Positions 14,994-24,675 are shown, numbered from the stretch's first letter. The stretch is DNA of 64,000 bases from CAXXXW01 sp963665555 (GCA_963665555.2 OY762308.1:2418001-2482000); one strand, 5' to 3'. Notes: generated from the sequence alone by a model not told the origin. A program made the numbers and translations.

Positions 14994-15818
14994 GTGGCCG
15001 CGATCAGGATTTTCTCCTACCTGCCGAACCCCAGGGTCTGGAAGGCGACGATCGCCGCGCGGCTGCTGGGCGCGGAAGCCGAAGTGGAGGTCGTCGGCGC
15101 CGCGCCGCGCGACCTGCCCGGCTGGCTCTGGGACTACGACGCAAGGCCGCTCGCCGACGCCGAGAAGGCGCCGGACAGCCCCTGGGCGCGGACGCCGCGC
15201 CGCGGCTTCGGCGCGACGCTGTACAAGACGCCCGCCTTCCTCGCGGCGCACCCCTTCGGCTCCGTGCCCGCCGGTTTCGGGCCGGGCGGCGCGGTCGGCG
15301 TGTTCGAGTCGAACAGCATCCTGCGCGCGGTCGCCCGGGCCGGCGGCGGCCTCTACGGCGCCGACGCCTGGGAGGCCTCGCGGATCGACGGCTTCCTCGA
15401 CGCCGGGCTGGTCTTCGCGCGCGAGGCGCAGGTCTATCTCCTGGCGCTGCAGGCGCGCGAGGCGACGGCGGAGCTTTCGGGGCGGATGCGCGACGCCTTC
15501 GCCTTCTACATGGAGGGGATCGACAACGCCGCGCCGGAAGCCGGCGGGGACAGGGAAGGGCTGGCGGGGCCGGCGCTCTCCATCGCCGACATCGCCTTCG
15601 TCTGCGACCTCGCGCAGTTCCGCCGCGAGGAGCGCATGGGCGAGCGGCTGGCCGCGCTCGGCCTGGAGCCGGTCTTCGTCCCCGGCCGGCACAGGCGCGC
15701 GCTGGCCCATTTCGACCGGCTGCGCCGCGCGCCGGCCTTCGCCGCCGACCTGGAGGGCTATGTCCTCGAAACCGCCGCCGCCGGCCGACGGCGCGGCGAC
15801 GGCGCACGGGGCGCTTGA
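14994..15818 (+). CDS. Glutathione S-transferase-like protein
   Basis: From the GTG at 14994 the protein has 274 residues. The N-terminal thioredoxin-like half begins AIRIFSYLPNPRVWKATIAA and includes the glutathione-contact segment VFESNSILRAVA (the usual ESxAI motif). The C-terminal half is helical with LSIADIAFVCDL, the GST N-capping region. I prefer the GTG because a GGAGG Shine-Dalgarno lies just upstream; an ATG at 14931 would add 21 low-complexity residues. GSTs conjugate or transfer glutathione in the cytosol. It is followed by glnE after 60 bp. Confidence 0.8.
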   Translation: MAAIRIFSYLPNPRVWKATIAARLLGAEAEVEVVGAAPRDLPGWLWDYDARPLADAEKAPDSPWARTPRRGFGATLYKTPAFLAAHPFGSVPAGFGPGGAVGVFESNSILRAVARAGGGLYGADAWEASRIDGFLDAGLVFAREAQVYLLALQAREATAELSGRMRDAFAFYMEGIDNAAPEAGGDREGLAGPALSIADIAFVCDLAQFRREERMGERLAALGLEPVFVPGRHRRALAHFDRLRRAPAFAADLEGYVLETAAAGRRRGDGARGA

Positions 15819-15878
15819 CCCCCGGCGGCGCGAAGGCGAGGATTCGCCGGAACCGCCGGATCGGGAGGCCCGCCGGGA

Positions 15879-18800
15879 ATGGACAGCGCGGCGAACGCAT
15901 GGGCCGGGGCCGGCCCCCCGCCCGGCGGCGGGGACGCCCAGGCGGCGGACATCCACTGGGAGCGCTGGCTGGACGCGGCCGGGCGCTCCGGGGACGAGGC
16001 GACGCGCGCCTTCGCCGGGCGCGCGCGCGCCGACGCCTGGGCCGGGCCGCTGTTCTCCGCCGCCTTCGCCCACAGCCCCTACCTCTCGCGCTGCCTGGTC
16101 GCCGAGCCGCCCTTCGCCCGGCTGCTGGCCGTGGAGGGGCCGGACGCGGCGATGGCGGCCGCGCTCGCCGGGGCCGGCGCCGGGCCGCCGGACGAGTCCG
16201 AAGCCGACCTGATGGCGCGGCTGCGCGTCGCCAAGCGGCGCGCGGCGCTGGCCGCCGGGATGGCCGACATCGCCGGCGCCTGGCCGCTGGAGCGGGTGAC
16301 CGGCGCGCTTTCCGACCTCGCCGAGGCGGCGCTCCGGGCGGCCAGCGGCCACCTGCTGCGCAACGCCGGCGGCGGCCTCGTCCCGCCGCATCCCGACGAT
16401 CCCGAACGCGACACCGGGCTGGTCGTGCTCGGCATGGGCAAGCTGGGGGGGCGGGAGCTCAACTACTCCAGCGACATCGACCTGATCGTGCTCTACGACG
16501 AGGAGGCGGCGGAGCGCGCCGGCGCGCGCGACCCGAGGCGGACCTTCGTGCGGATCGCCCAGGGCCTGGCGCGGATCGTCGGCGCGCGCACGCCGCACGG
16601 CTATGTCTTCCGCACCGACCTGCGCCTGCGGCCCGATCCGGGTTCGACGCCGCCGGCCGTGTCGGTCCGCTCCGCCGCGACCTACTACCGCGACGCCGGG
16701 CGCGACTGGGAGCGCGCCGCGATGATCAAGGCGCGCCCGGTGGCCGGCGACGCGGCGGCGGCGGCGGCGTTCCTCGAACGGCTGCGCCCCTTCGTCTGGC
16801 GCGGCCGCCTCGACTTCGCCGCCGCCCAGGACATCCGCGCGATGAAGCAGCGGATCGACGCGGCGCGGGGCGGCGGCGCGAACGGCCTCGCCGGGCACAA
16901 CGTCAAGCTCGGCCGGGGCGGCATCCGCGAGATCGAGTTCTTCGTCCAGGCGCAGCAGCTGCTGTGGGGCGGCCGCGACCCGGCGCTGCGCGCGCGCGGC
17001 ACGCTGGAGGCGCTCGACCTGCTGGTCCGGGCCGGGCACGTGGCGCGCGAAACGGCGGAGGCGCTCGAATCGGCCTACCGCTACCTGCGCGGCGTCGAAC
17101 ACCGCCTGCAGATGACCAACGACCAGCAGACCCACAGCCTGCCGGAAAGCGCCGAGGGGATGGAGGCGACCGCCGCCTTCCTCGGCTACGGCTCGGCCGC
17201 CGCCTTCGTCGAGGCGGCGCGCGCCCGCATCGAGACGGTGGAGCGCCATTTCGCCGCCCTGTTCGAGGACAGGCTGGCGGCGGCGGCCCCGCGCGACCTG
17301 GTCCTGGCGGGCGAGGCGGACGACCCCGCCACGCTGGCGGCGCTGGCGGCCATGGGCTACGCCGATCCCGGCCGCGCCTCGGCGATCGCGCGGGGCTGGG
17401 CCGCCGGGCGCGTCCCCGCGACGCGGAGCGAACGCGCCCGCGACCTGCTGGCCCGGCTGGCGCCGGCGGCGCTGGCCGCCTTCGCCGCCTCGCCGGAGCC
17501 GGACGCCGCGCTGGCGCGATTCGACGGGTTCCTCGCCCGCCTGCCGGCCGGAGTGCAGCTGTTCTCGCTGCTGGCGGCGCGCCCGGAACTGCTGGGGCTG
17601 CTGGCGCTGGTGCTGGGATCGGCGCCCCGGCTCGCCGGCGCGCTGACCCGCCACCCGGCCCTGTTCGACGGCGTGCTGAGCCGCGAATTCGCCGACCTCG
17701 AACTGCCCGACGACGACGGGATGGACCCGGAGACGACCGAGGCCGCCCGGCGCGGGCTGGTGCGGCTGTTCTACCTGCACGAGTTCGGCCGCGACGAGAT
17801 GCGCGAGCAACTCGCCGCCGCCGCCGCGCGGGCGAACGACCTCCAGGACCTGATGGACATCGAGCGGCGCTGGGCCAACGAGAAGGCGTTCCAGATCGGC
17901 CTGCACATGCTGCGCGGCCTGCTCTCGCCGGTGGAGGCGTCGCGGCCGCTGACCGCCATCGCCGAGGTCTGCCTCGACCTGCTGATGCCGGCGCTGGTCC
18001 GCGAGTTCGCCGCCGACCACGGCCATGTGCCGGGCGGCCGGGTCGCGGTGGTGGCGTTCGGCAAGCTCGGCAGCCGGGAGATGACGGCGGGGTCCGACCT
18101 CGACCTGCTGTTCCTGTACGACCACGCGCCCGGCCGGCCCGAATCGGACGGCCGCCGGCCGCTCGCCGCCAACGCCTACTACGCGCGGCTGTGCCGGCGG
18201 CTGATCGGCGCGGTCTCGGCGCCGACGGCCGAGGGCAAGCTGTACGACGTGGACATGCGGCTGCGCCCGTCGGGCAATTCCGGCCCGATCGCCTGCTCGC
18301 TCGAATCCTTCGAGGCCTACCAGCGCGAGCAGGCCTGGACCTGGGAGCACCAGGCGCTCACCCGCGCCCGCACGATCTACGCCGAGGGCGGGCTGGACGA
18401 GCGGTTCGAGGAGATCAGGCGCGCGGTGCTCGCCCGCCCGCGCGACCCGGCGGCGCTGGCCGCCGACATCGCCGGGATGCGCGACCGCATCCGGCGCGAG
18501 CACGGCGGCGGCGACATCTGGTCGATCAAGCACATGCCGGGCGGCCTGCTCGACATCGAGTTCATCGCCCAGCACCTGCAGCTGCGGCACGCCGCCGAGG
18601 CGCCGGACATCCTGGCCGGCGACCTGCTGTCGGTGTTCGAGGCCGCCGGCGCGCGCGGGCTGGTCGACGCCGGCGCGGCCCGCGAACTGGCCGACGCGGC
18701 GCGGCTGTGGCGCAACCTCCAGGGCATCCTGCGGCTGACGGCGGAGGGCGATTTCGACCAGGAGACCGCGACGGTCGCCTCGAAGAACGTGATCGGGCAA

Positions 18801-18932
18801 TCTTGCGGCGCGCTGGTCTTCAACGCGCTGGTCGAATCGATCCGGGAAACGGCGGACCGCGCCGCCCGGCGGTTCGACGAGCTGGTGCGGAACGACGCGG
18901 GCGCGGCGGCGGAGAAGGACGGCGGCGGCTGA
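15879..18932 (+). CDS. glnE: Bifunctional glutamine-synthetase adenylyltransferase/deadenylylase
   Basis: The 1017-residue protein has two nucleotidyltransferase domains in the canonical order. The adenylyl-removing domain has GMGKLGGRELNYSSDIDL near residue 184. The adenylyl-transferase domain has AFGKLGSREMTAGSDLDL near residue 725. Each is followed by an HD-type helical segment, and KHMPGGLLDIEFIAQ near 885 and the NVKLGRGGIREIEFFVQ match in the first half are also typical. GlnE adjusts glutamine synthetase activity to nitrogen supply through PII. It is full length and intact. Very long open frames on the opposite strand are GC-driven shadows. Confidence 0.97.
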   Translation: MDSAANAWAGAGPPPGGGDAQAADIHWERWLDAAGRSGDEATRAFAGRARADAWAGPLFSAAFAHSPYLSRCLVAEPPFARLLAVEGPDAAMAAALAGAGAGPPDESEADLMARLRVAKRRAALAAGMADIAGAWPLERVTGALSDLAEAALRAASGHLLRNAGGGLVPPHPDDPERDTGLVVLGMGKLGGRELNYSSDIDLIVLYDEEAAERAGARDPRRTFVRIAQGLARIVGARTPHGYVFRTDLRLRPDPGSTPPAVSVRSAATYYRDAGRDWERAAMIKARPVAGDAAAAAAFLERLRPFVWRGRLDFAAAQDIRAMKQRIDAARGGGANGLAGHNVKLGRGGIREIEFFVQAQQLLWGGRDPALRARGTLEALDLLVRAGHVARETAEALESAYRYLRGVEHRLQMTNDQQTHSLPESAEGMEATAAFLGYGSAAAFVEAARARIETVERHFAALFEDRLAAAAPRDLVLAGEADDPATLAALAAMGYADPGRASAIARGWAAGRVPATRSERARDLLARLAPAALAAFAASPEPDAALARFDGFLARLPAGVQLFSLLAARPELLGLLALVLGSAPRLAGALTRHPALFDGVLSREFADLELPDDDGMDPETTEAARRGLVRLFYLHEFGRDEMREQLAAAAARANDLQDLMDIERRWANEKAFQIGLHMLRGLLSPVEASRPLTAIAEVCLDLLMPALVREFAADHGHVPGGRVAVVAFGKLGSREMTAGSDLDLLFLYDHAPGRPESDGRRPLAANAYYARLCRRLIGAVSAPTAEGKLYDVDMRLRPSGNSGPIACSLESFEAYQREQAWTWEHQALTRARTIYAEGGLDERFEEIRRAVLARPRDPAALAADIAGMRDRIRREHGGGDIWSIKHMPGGLLDIEFIAQHLQLRHAAEAPDILAGDLLSVFEAAGARGLVDAGAARELADAARLWRNLQGILRLTAEGDFDQETATVASKNVIGQSCGALVFNALVESIRETADRAARRFDELVRNDAGAAAEKDGGG

Positions 18933-18966
18933 ACCCGGCGCGCCGGAGCGAACGGAGCGAGGCACG

Positions 18967-19407
18967 ATGGAGAAGACCCGGAAAATTCTCGTGGTGGACG
19001 ACGAGGCGGACATCGAGCGCCTGGTGCGCCAGCGGATGCGCGCCGAAATCCGCGCCGGGACCTACGAGTTCCTTTTCGCGCGCAACGGCGCCGAGGCGCT
19101 GGAGCTGTTGCGCGGCGATTCGGGCGTCGAGATCGTGCTGACGGACATCAACATGCCCGAAATGGACGGCCTCACGCTGCTGGAGCAGATCCCCAAGGTC
19201 GATCCCGACATCCGGGCCGTGATCGTCTCGGCCTACGGCGACATGACGAACATCCGCGCCGCGATGAACCGCGGCGCGTTCGACTTTATCGTCAAGCCCA
19301 TCGACATCGACGACCTGCGAAACACGATCGACCGCACGCTGCGCCAGCTCGACCTGCTGCGCGCGGCGCTGCGCGCGCGCGACCGGGCGGTGGAGGAGCG
19401 GCGGTAG
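18967..19407 (+). CDS. Single-domain response regulator (receiver)
   Basis: The 146-residue protein is a CheY-like receiver with the acidic pair DDE (11-13), phospho-acceptor Asp60 in TDINMPEMDG, the Thr/Ser in VSAYGD, and Lys in VKPID. A short C-terminal coiled-coil tail replaces an output domain. It lies 34 bp after glnE and heads the signalling operon. Its receiver is so similar to that of the next protein (identical NMPEMDGLTLLEQIPKVDP) that one arose by recent duplication of the other. It likely receives phosphate from the histidine kinase at 22299. Confidence 0.9.
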   Translation: MEKTRKILVVDDEADIERLVRQRMRAEIRAGTYEFLFARNGAEALELLRGDSGVEIVLTDINMPEMDGLTLLEQIPKVDPDIRAVIVSAYGDMTNIRAAMNRGAFDFIVKPIDIDDLRNTIDRTLRQLDLLRAALRARDRAVEERR

Positions 19408-19431
19408 CCCGGCCGGTTCGCGACACGGCGC

Positions 19432-19460
19432 TTGAGGCGGGCGGGCGGCGCGGCTAACTT
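19432..19460 (+). promoter_or_regulatory. Candidate promoter for the PP2C operon
   Basis: TTGAGG (19432-19437), a 17-bp spacer and TAACTT (19455-19460) lie 70 bp before the start at 19530. The spacing and box positions fit a housekeeping promoter; this is pattern matching only. Confidence 0.4.
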
Positions 19461-19529
19461 GATTCGGCGGGCGCCGCGCCTCGCGGGCGCGCGCGCGAGC
19501 GTCCGACGCGGCGGGCGACGGAGAGGACG

Positions 19530-20699
19530 ATGACGGACCGACCCCACAAGATCCTCGTGGTGGACGACGAGCCCGACCTGGAGCGGCTCGTCACGCAGCG
19601 GATGCGCCGCGAGGTGCGGGCGAAGAAATACGCCTTCGTCTTCGCCCGCAACGGCGTCCAGGCGCTGGAGCGCCTGAACGAGGACTCGGAAATCGAGATG
19701 GTGCTCTCGGACATCAACATGCCCGAGATGGACGGCCTGACGCTGCTGGAGCAGATCCCCAAGGTCGATCCCAACATCCGCTCGGTGATCATCTCCGCCT
19801 ATGGCGACATGAAGAACATCCGCACCGCGATGAACCGCGGCGCGTTCGACTTCGTCACCAAGCCGATCGACTTCGAGGACCTGCGGGTCACGATCGACCG
19901 CACGCTGCGCCACCTCGCCATGCTGCGCGAGGCGCTGGACGCGCGCGACAAGCTGGTCGCGCTGAACAACGAGCTCGACATGGCGCGGTCGATGCAGCAG
20001 GCGATCCTGCCGACCGAGTTCCCCGAAACCGAGAGCTACCAGGTTTACGGCAGCATGGAGCCGGCGCTGAGCGTCGGCGGCGATTTCTTCGACGTGATCC
20101 CGCTGCCCGACGGGGCCGTCGGCGTCTCGGTGGCGGACGTGTCGGGCAAGGGCGTGCCGGCGGCGCTGTTCATGATGTCGAGCCGCACGCTGCTCAAGGG
20201 CGCCACGATCGGCCAGACGCGCCCGGACCGGGTGCTGCGCGAGGTGAACCAGCTGCTTTGCGAGAACAACGACACGGCGATGTTCGTCACGCTGTTCTTC
20301 GCGGCCTACGACCCGGAGACCGGCCAGGTCTCCTACGCCAACGGGGGCCACAACCCGCCGATGATCGTCCGGCCCGACGGCGCCTGGGCCCTGCTCGAGG
20401 CGCCGCCCGGCATCGCCCTCGGCGTGCTGCCCGACATGGACTACGAGCACCGCGACCTCAGGCTCGCGCCGGGGGAGACGCTCGTGTTCTACACCGACGG
20501 CGTGACCGAGGCGGAGAATGTCGACCGGGAGCAGTTCGGCGTGGACGGCCTGGCCCGGGTCTTCGCCGAATCGCCGCCGACGGACGCGCGCGAGACGACC
20601 GCGGCCGTCTTCCAGGCGGTGCGCGAATTCGCCGGCGCCGCGCCGCAATTCGACGACATCACCTGCCTTACCTTGCACCGCAGGAGGACCGACGCATGA
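19530..20699 (+). CDS. Receiver-PP2C (SpoIIE/RsbU-type) protein phosphatase
   Basis: The 389-residue protein has a receiver domain (Asp61 in SDINMPEMDG) followed by a short coiled coil and a PPM/SpoIIE phosphatase domain (about 150-385). Metal-binding aspartates are visible in GGDFFDV, VADVSGKG and the C-terminal FDDITCLTL, and YANGGHNPP is typical of RsbU/SpoIIE. Such proteins dephosphorylate STAS anti-anti-sigma factors in partner-switching pathways. It overlaps the next gene by four bases (ATGA). The RsbW-like partner follows directly, but no STAS protein is present in the window. Confidence 0.92.
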   Translation: MTDRPHKILVVDDEPDLERLVTQRMRREVRAKKYAFVFARNGVQALERLNEDSEIEMVLSDINMPEMDGLTLLEQIPKVDPNIRSVIISAYGDMKNIRTAMNRGAFDFVTKPIDFEDLRVTIDRTLRHLAMLREALDARDKLVALNNELDMARSMQQAILPTEFPETESYQVYGSMEPALSVGGDFFDVIPLPDGAVGVSVADVSGKGVPAALFMMSSRTLLKGATIGQTRPDRVLREVNQLLCENNDTAMFVTLFFAAYDPETGQVSYANGGHNPPMIVRPDGAWALLEAPPGIALGVLPDMDYEHRDLRLAPGETLVFYTDGVTEAENVDREQFGVDGLARVFAESPPTDARETTAAVFQAVREFAGAAPQFDDITCLTLHRRRTDA

Positions 20700-21118
20700 G
20701 CGGACGGCTTTCGTTGCGCCTGGAGGCGAAGCTCGACGCCCTGCCCCGGATCGACGAGGCGGTCGGCGAACTGGCGCAAAGCGAGGACTGGGCGCCGGAT
20801 GTCGAGTTCCAGATCAAGCTGGCGCTGGAGGAACTGGCGATCAACGTCGTCAACTACGCCTACGGGGCGGACGGCGGCGAGGGCGGGATCGAACTCGACG
20901 TGGTTTCGGACGAGAATTCGATCGTGATCGAACTGGCGGACCGCGGCCGGCCGTTCGACCCGCTGACCGAGGCGCCGGAGGAGGACACCGAATCGGCGCT
21001 GGAGGACCGGCCCATCGGCGGCCTCGGCGTCCATCTCGTCCGCACCATGATGGACGAGGCGACCTACCGGCGCGACGGCGACCGGAACCTCATGACGCTG
21101 GTGAAGCGGAGGGGCTGA
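20696..21118 (+). CDS. RsbW-like ATP-binding protein (anti-sigma factor/serine kinase)
   Basis: The 140-residue protein is a lone GHKL-ATPase domain of the HATPase_c_2 type: N-box ALEELAINVVNYAYG, G1 box LADRGRPFDP, and GGLGVHLVRTMMDE. This is the fold of RsbW/SpoIIAB, which bind sigma factors or phosphorylate STAS antagonists. Its start overlaps the stop of the PP2C phosphatase, so both are probably made in fixed ratio. It is the expected counterpart of the phosphatase; the sigma target is not in this window. Confidence 0.88.
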   Translation: MSGRLSLRLEAKLDALPRIDEAVGELAQSEDWAPDVEFQIKLALEELAINVVNYAYGADGGEGGIELDVVSDENSIVIELADRGRPFDPLTEAPEEDTESALEDRPIGGLGVHLVRTMMDEATYRRDGDRNLMTLVKRRG

Positions 21119-21120
21119 CG

Positions 21121-22302
21121 ATGGCGCGCCGGCGCCCGGCGGCCGCGCTCGCCGCCCTCGTCCTCCTCGCGGCGGCGCCGGGCGGGGCCGGGGCGCAAGA
21201 GGCGGGCGTCTCCGCCGGCCGCGTGCTGTTCGGCCAGTCCGCCGCCTTCACCGGCCCGGCCGGGGAACTCGGCGAGGACATGCGCCTCGGCATCCGGGCG
21301 GCCTTCGGGGAGGCCAACGAGAGGGGCGGCGTCCACGGGCGCGCGCTGGAGCTGGTCTCGCTCGACGACGCCTACGAACCCGAGGCCGCCGTCAGGAACA
21401 CCCGCCGCCTGATCGAGGAGGAGGGCGTGTTCGCGCTGATCGGGGCCGTGGGGACGCCGACCTCGCGGTCGGCCGTGCCGGTCGCCGGGGCGGCGGGGGT
21501 CCCCTACGTGGCGCCGTTCACCGGCGCCGCCTTCCTGCGCGACCCCGAATTGCGGCATGTCGTCAACCTGCGCGCCTCCTACTACCAGGAGACCGAGGAG
21601 ATCGTGAGCCGCCTGGTGGACGACCTCGGCGCCGAGCGCGTCGCCGTGTTCTACCAGGACGATTCCTTCGGCCGGGCCGGGTATTCCGGGGTGCGCCGGG
21701 CGCTGGAGTGGCGCGGCCTCGAACCCGTGGCCACCGGCGTCTATCCGCGCAACACCACGGCCGTGAAGACGGCGCTGCTCGACCTCGTGGCCGGCGAGCC
21801 GGAGGGGGTGGTGCTGGTCGGCGCCTACGGGCCGGTGGCGCGGCTGATCGCCTGGGCGCGGCATATCGGGTTCGAGCCGCTGTTCATGACCATCTCCTTC
21901 GTCGGCGGCAACGCGCTGGTGCGCGAACTCGGCCCCGACGGGCCGGGCGTCTTCGTGACGCAGGTGGTGTCCTCGCCGCTGGCCGACGACCCGCCGGCCG
22001 CGGGGGCTTACCGCCGGGCGCTGGAGGCGATCGCGCCCGGCGGCGCTCCCGGCTTCGTCTCCTTCGAGGGCTATCTCGCCGGCCGCCTCGCCATCCACGC
22101 GCTCGAACAGTGCGGGGCGGAGCCGGACCGGGCCTGTTTCCTCGCCGCGGTGCGCGAGGCGGAGGCGATCGACCTCGACGGGTTCGAACTCAGCTACGGC
22201 GCCGGCGGCAACCAGGGATCGGACGCGGTCTTCCTGACCGTGATCGATTCGGGCGGCGGCTACAGCGCCGTCCGCTCCCTCAGCGACGCGGCGCGGCCGT
22301 GA
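21121..22302 (+). CDS. Periplasmic branched-chain-amino-acid-type binding protein
   Basis: The 393-residue protein has a Sec signal peptide (MARRRPAAALAALVLLAA.., cleavage near AGA/QEA) and a Peripla_BP_6 (LivK-type) domain: FGQSAAFTGPAGELGEDMRLG, ASYYQETEEIVSRL and FYQDDSFGRAGY. No ABC permease or ATPase genes are nearby. It sits between an RsbW-like gene (2 bp gap) and a membrane kinase (GTGA overlap), so it probably serves as the ligand-sensing subunit of the kinase rather than as a transporter component. Confidence 0.88.
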   Translation: MARRRPAAALAALVLLAAAPGGAGAQEAGVSAGRVLFGQSAAFTGPAGELGEDMRLGIRAAFGEANERGGVHGRALELVSLDDAYEPEAAVRNTRRLIEEEGVFALIGAVGTPTSRSAVPVAGAAGVPYVAPFTGAAFLRDPELRHVVNLRASYYQETEEIVSRLVDDLGAERVAVFYQDDSFGRAGYSGVRRALEWRGLEPVATGVYPRNTTAVKTALLDLVAGEPEGVVLVGAYGPVARLIAWARHIGFEPLFMTISFVGGNALVRELGPDGPGVFVTQVVSSPLADDPPAAGAYRRALEAIAPGGAPGFVSFEGYLAGRLAIHALEQCGAEPDRACFLAAVREAEAIDLDGFELSYGAGGNQGSDAVFLTVIDSGGGYSAVRSLSDAARP

Positions 22303-24629
22303 CCGGCTGGGGGCGACGCCTGCTCGACAGCCGCCACCGGCTCTCGACGCAGCTCTATGTCGGGATCGGCGGCGCGGTCCTGCTCACCGTCGTGGCGAGC
22401 CTGGTGGGCTGGGTCTCCTTCACCCGCGTCGGCGAGGTGCAGAGCCGGGTCAACGACGAGAGCGTGCCGGCGCTGGCGGCGGCCTTCGGGATCGCGCAGC
22501 TGGGCGGCGCGCTGGTGGCCGCCGCGCCGAGCGTGGTCGCCGCCGGGACGCCGGAGGACCTGGACCGGGCGATGGACAAGATCGCCATGGACCGCGACGG
22601 CTTCGCCCGGCGGCTGGCGGCGCTGGCGCGAAGCGGCGGCGAGGACGCGCGCTCGCGCCGGATCGGGGAGTGGGGCCAGACCCTGATCGACAACATCCTG
22701 GAGGTGGAGGCGTCGGTGGGCCGGCGCTTCGCGCTGACGGCCGAGCGCGAGGCGCTGCGCGACCGGCTGGACGCGCTGTACCGCGAACTGTCGGGCCTGC
22801 TGGTCCCGGCGATCGACGACCAGTTGTTCTACGCGGTCACCGGCTACCGCGAACTCGGCGCGCCGCCGGTCGCGACCGGGGAACACCTGTCGGCGCCGGT
22901 CTTCAACCGCTACCGCCTGCTGGCCGAACTCCAGGCCGAGGCCGCCATCTCCAACCAGACCGCCGCCTCCGCGCTAGACGTCTCGGACGCCGCGCTGCTC
23001 GAACCCCTGCGCGAGCGGCTCGAAGCCTCGAACCGCGGCATCGACCGGCGCGTCGCCGCGCTGGACCCGGGGCCGCTGCGCGAGCGGCTGGAAAAATCCT
23101 TCGCGGAACAGGAGGCGCTGGGCCTGGGGCCGGCGGGGAGCCTCGCCACCCGCGCGCGCGAACTCGACCTCGAGGCGCGGCAGGCGGCGCTGCTGGCCGC
23201 GAACCGGGCGGCGGCCGGCGAACTCGTGGCCGAGGCCGAAAGCCTGGTGGAGGCGGCGCGCGAAAGCGCGCGCGAGGCGACCCGCGCCTCCTCGGACGCG
23301 ATCCTGACCGGCCAGCGCATCCTGATCGCGATCGGCGTCTTCAGCGTGCTGGGCGCGGCCGCCATCGCCTGGCTGTTCGTCGGGCGGGTGCTGGCGCGCC
23401 GGCTGGCCCGGCTGTCGGACCGGATGCGCCGCATGGCCGAGGGCGACCTGGAGGAGGCGGTCGAGGTCTCCGGGCGGGGCGAGATCGCGGAAATGTCCTC
23501 CGCGCTCGAAGTCTTCCGCCGCCACGCGCTGGAGGTGCAGCGCCTCAACCTGGTCGAGAAGCTCGCCGGGGAGCTGCAGAGCAAGAACGACCAGCTGGAG
23601 GAGTCGAACGACAGGCTCGAACAGGCGATGGGCAACCTGGAGCAGGCGCAGGACCAGATCGTCATGCGCGAGAAGCTGGCCGCGCTCGGCGAACTCACGG
23701 CCGGCGTGGCGCACGAAATCCGCAACCCGCTCAACTTCGTCAAGAACTTCGCCGAAAGCTCCCAGGAACTGATGGAGGAGCTTGTCGAGGAGGTGAACGC
23801 CGCGATGGGCGAGGCCGGCGAGGACGAGGACGAGGACGCCCGGGAGCGGCGCGAACTGATCGGCGAGATCGGCGGCGACATTTCCGGCAACCTCGACCTG
23901 ATCCGCCAGCACGGCTCGCGCGCCGACGGGATCGTGCAGAGCATGTTGCTGATGGGAAGGGGCGGCGGCGAGCCGCGGCCGGTCGACCTCAACAAGCTGA
24001 TCGACGAGCACGCCCGCCTCGCCTACCACAGCGCGCGGGCGACGGACCCGAGTTTCCAGCTCGAAATGGTCCAGGACCTGGAGGACGGGATCGGCGAGGT
24101 CGAGGCGATCCCGCAGGACCTCGGCCGGGTCTTCCTCAACATGGTCAGCAACGCCTGCTACGCCACCGACGAGAAGCGCCGCGCCCTGGCCGGCGCGCGC
24201 GCGGCCGGCGACGGCAACGGCGCCCCGCGCTACGAGCCGGCGCTCGCGATCTCCAGCCGGAGCGCCGGCGAGGACGAGGTGGAGGTCCGGCTGCGCGACA
24301 ACGGCGACGGCATCCCGGACCATGTGGTGGACAAGATTTTCAACCCCTTCTTCACCACCAAGCCGACCGACAAGGGCACCGGCCTCGGCCTCGCGCTGTG
24401 CAACGACATCGTGCGCCAGCACGGCGGCACCATCCAGGTCGAGACCGAAACCGGCGCGTTCACCGAAATGATCGTCCGCGTGCCGCGCAAATCCGCCATG
24501 CTGGCCGCCGCCCTGGAGGACGGCGCGGGCGGCGGCGATCGCGACGACGCGGACGATTTCGACGACGACGACCTCGACGACGACGATCTCGACGACGCGC
24601 GCGCGGAGGAGGCCGGGGCGCGCGTGTAG
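22299..24629 (+). CDS. Membrane sensor histidine kinase with acidic C-terminal tail
   Basis: The 776-residue protein starts at a GTG overlapping the upstream stop. It has TM1 (about 20-42), a large helical periplasmic domain (43-342), TM2 (343-368), a HAMP domain, a coiled coil, and a HisKA segment with His472 in GVAHEIRNPLNF. An HATPase domain with NMVSNACYAT, DNGDGIPD and GTGLGLALCNDI follows. After the catalytic domain comes an Asp-rich tail (about 745-768, repeating DLDDDD). It likely reads the upstream binding protein and phosphorylates the receiver proteins of the operon. Confidence 0.92.
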   Translation: MTGWGRRLLDSRHRLSTQLYVGIGGAVLLTVVASLVGWVSFTRVGEVQSRVNDESVPALAAAFGIAQLGGALVAAAPSVVAAGTPEDLDRAMDKIAMDRDGFARRLAALARSGGEDARSRRIGEWGQTLIDNILEVEASVGRRFALTAEREALRDRLDALYRELSGLLVPAIDDQLFYAVTGYRELGAPPVATGEHLSAPVFNRYRLLAELQAEAAISNQTAASALDVSDAALLEPLRERLEASNRGIDRRVAALDPGPLRERLEKSFAEQEALGLGPAGSLATRARELDLEARQAALLAANRAAAGELVAEAESLVEAARESAREATRASSDAILTGQRILIAIGVFSVLGAAAIAWLFVGRVLARRLARLSDRMRRMAEGDLEEAVEVSGRGEIAEMSSALEVFRRHALEVQRLNLVEKLAGELQSKNDQLEESNDRLEQAMGNLEQAQDQIVMREKLAALGELTAGVAHEIRNPLNFVKNFAESSQELMEELVEEVNAAMGEAGEDEDEDARERRELIGEIGGDISGNLDLIRQHGSRADGIVQSMLLMGRGGGEPRPVDLNKLIDEHARLAYHSARATDPSFQLEMVQDLEDGIGEVEAIPQDLGRVFLNMVSNACYATDEKRRALAGARAAGDGNGAPRYEPALAISSRSAGEDEVEVRLRDNGDGIPDHVVDKIFNPFFTTKPTDKGTGLGLALCNDIVRQHGGTIQVETETGAFTEMIVRVPRKSAMLAAALEDGAGGGDRDDADDFDDDDLDDDDLDDARAEEAGARV

Positions 24630-24675
24630 GCCCGGTCCGCCGCCGTTCCCTCCCCCTTGCCGCGCGCGGCGGCGC

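Noticed and set aside
14865..19013. Very long open reading frames on the minus strand opposite glnE and its neighbours
   Set aside because: High GC leaves few stop codons in shadow frames. Composition is Arg/Pro/Gly-rich without domain motifs, while glnE on the plus strand has full motifs.
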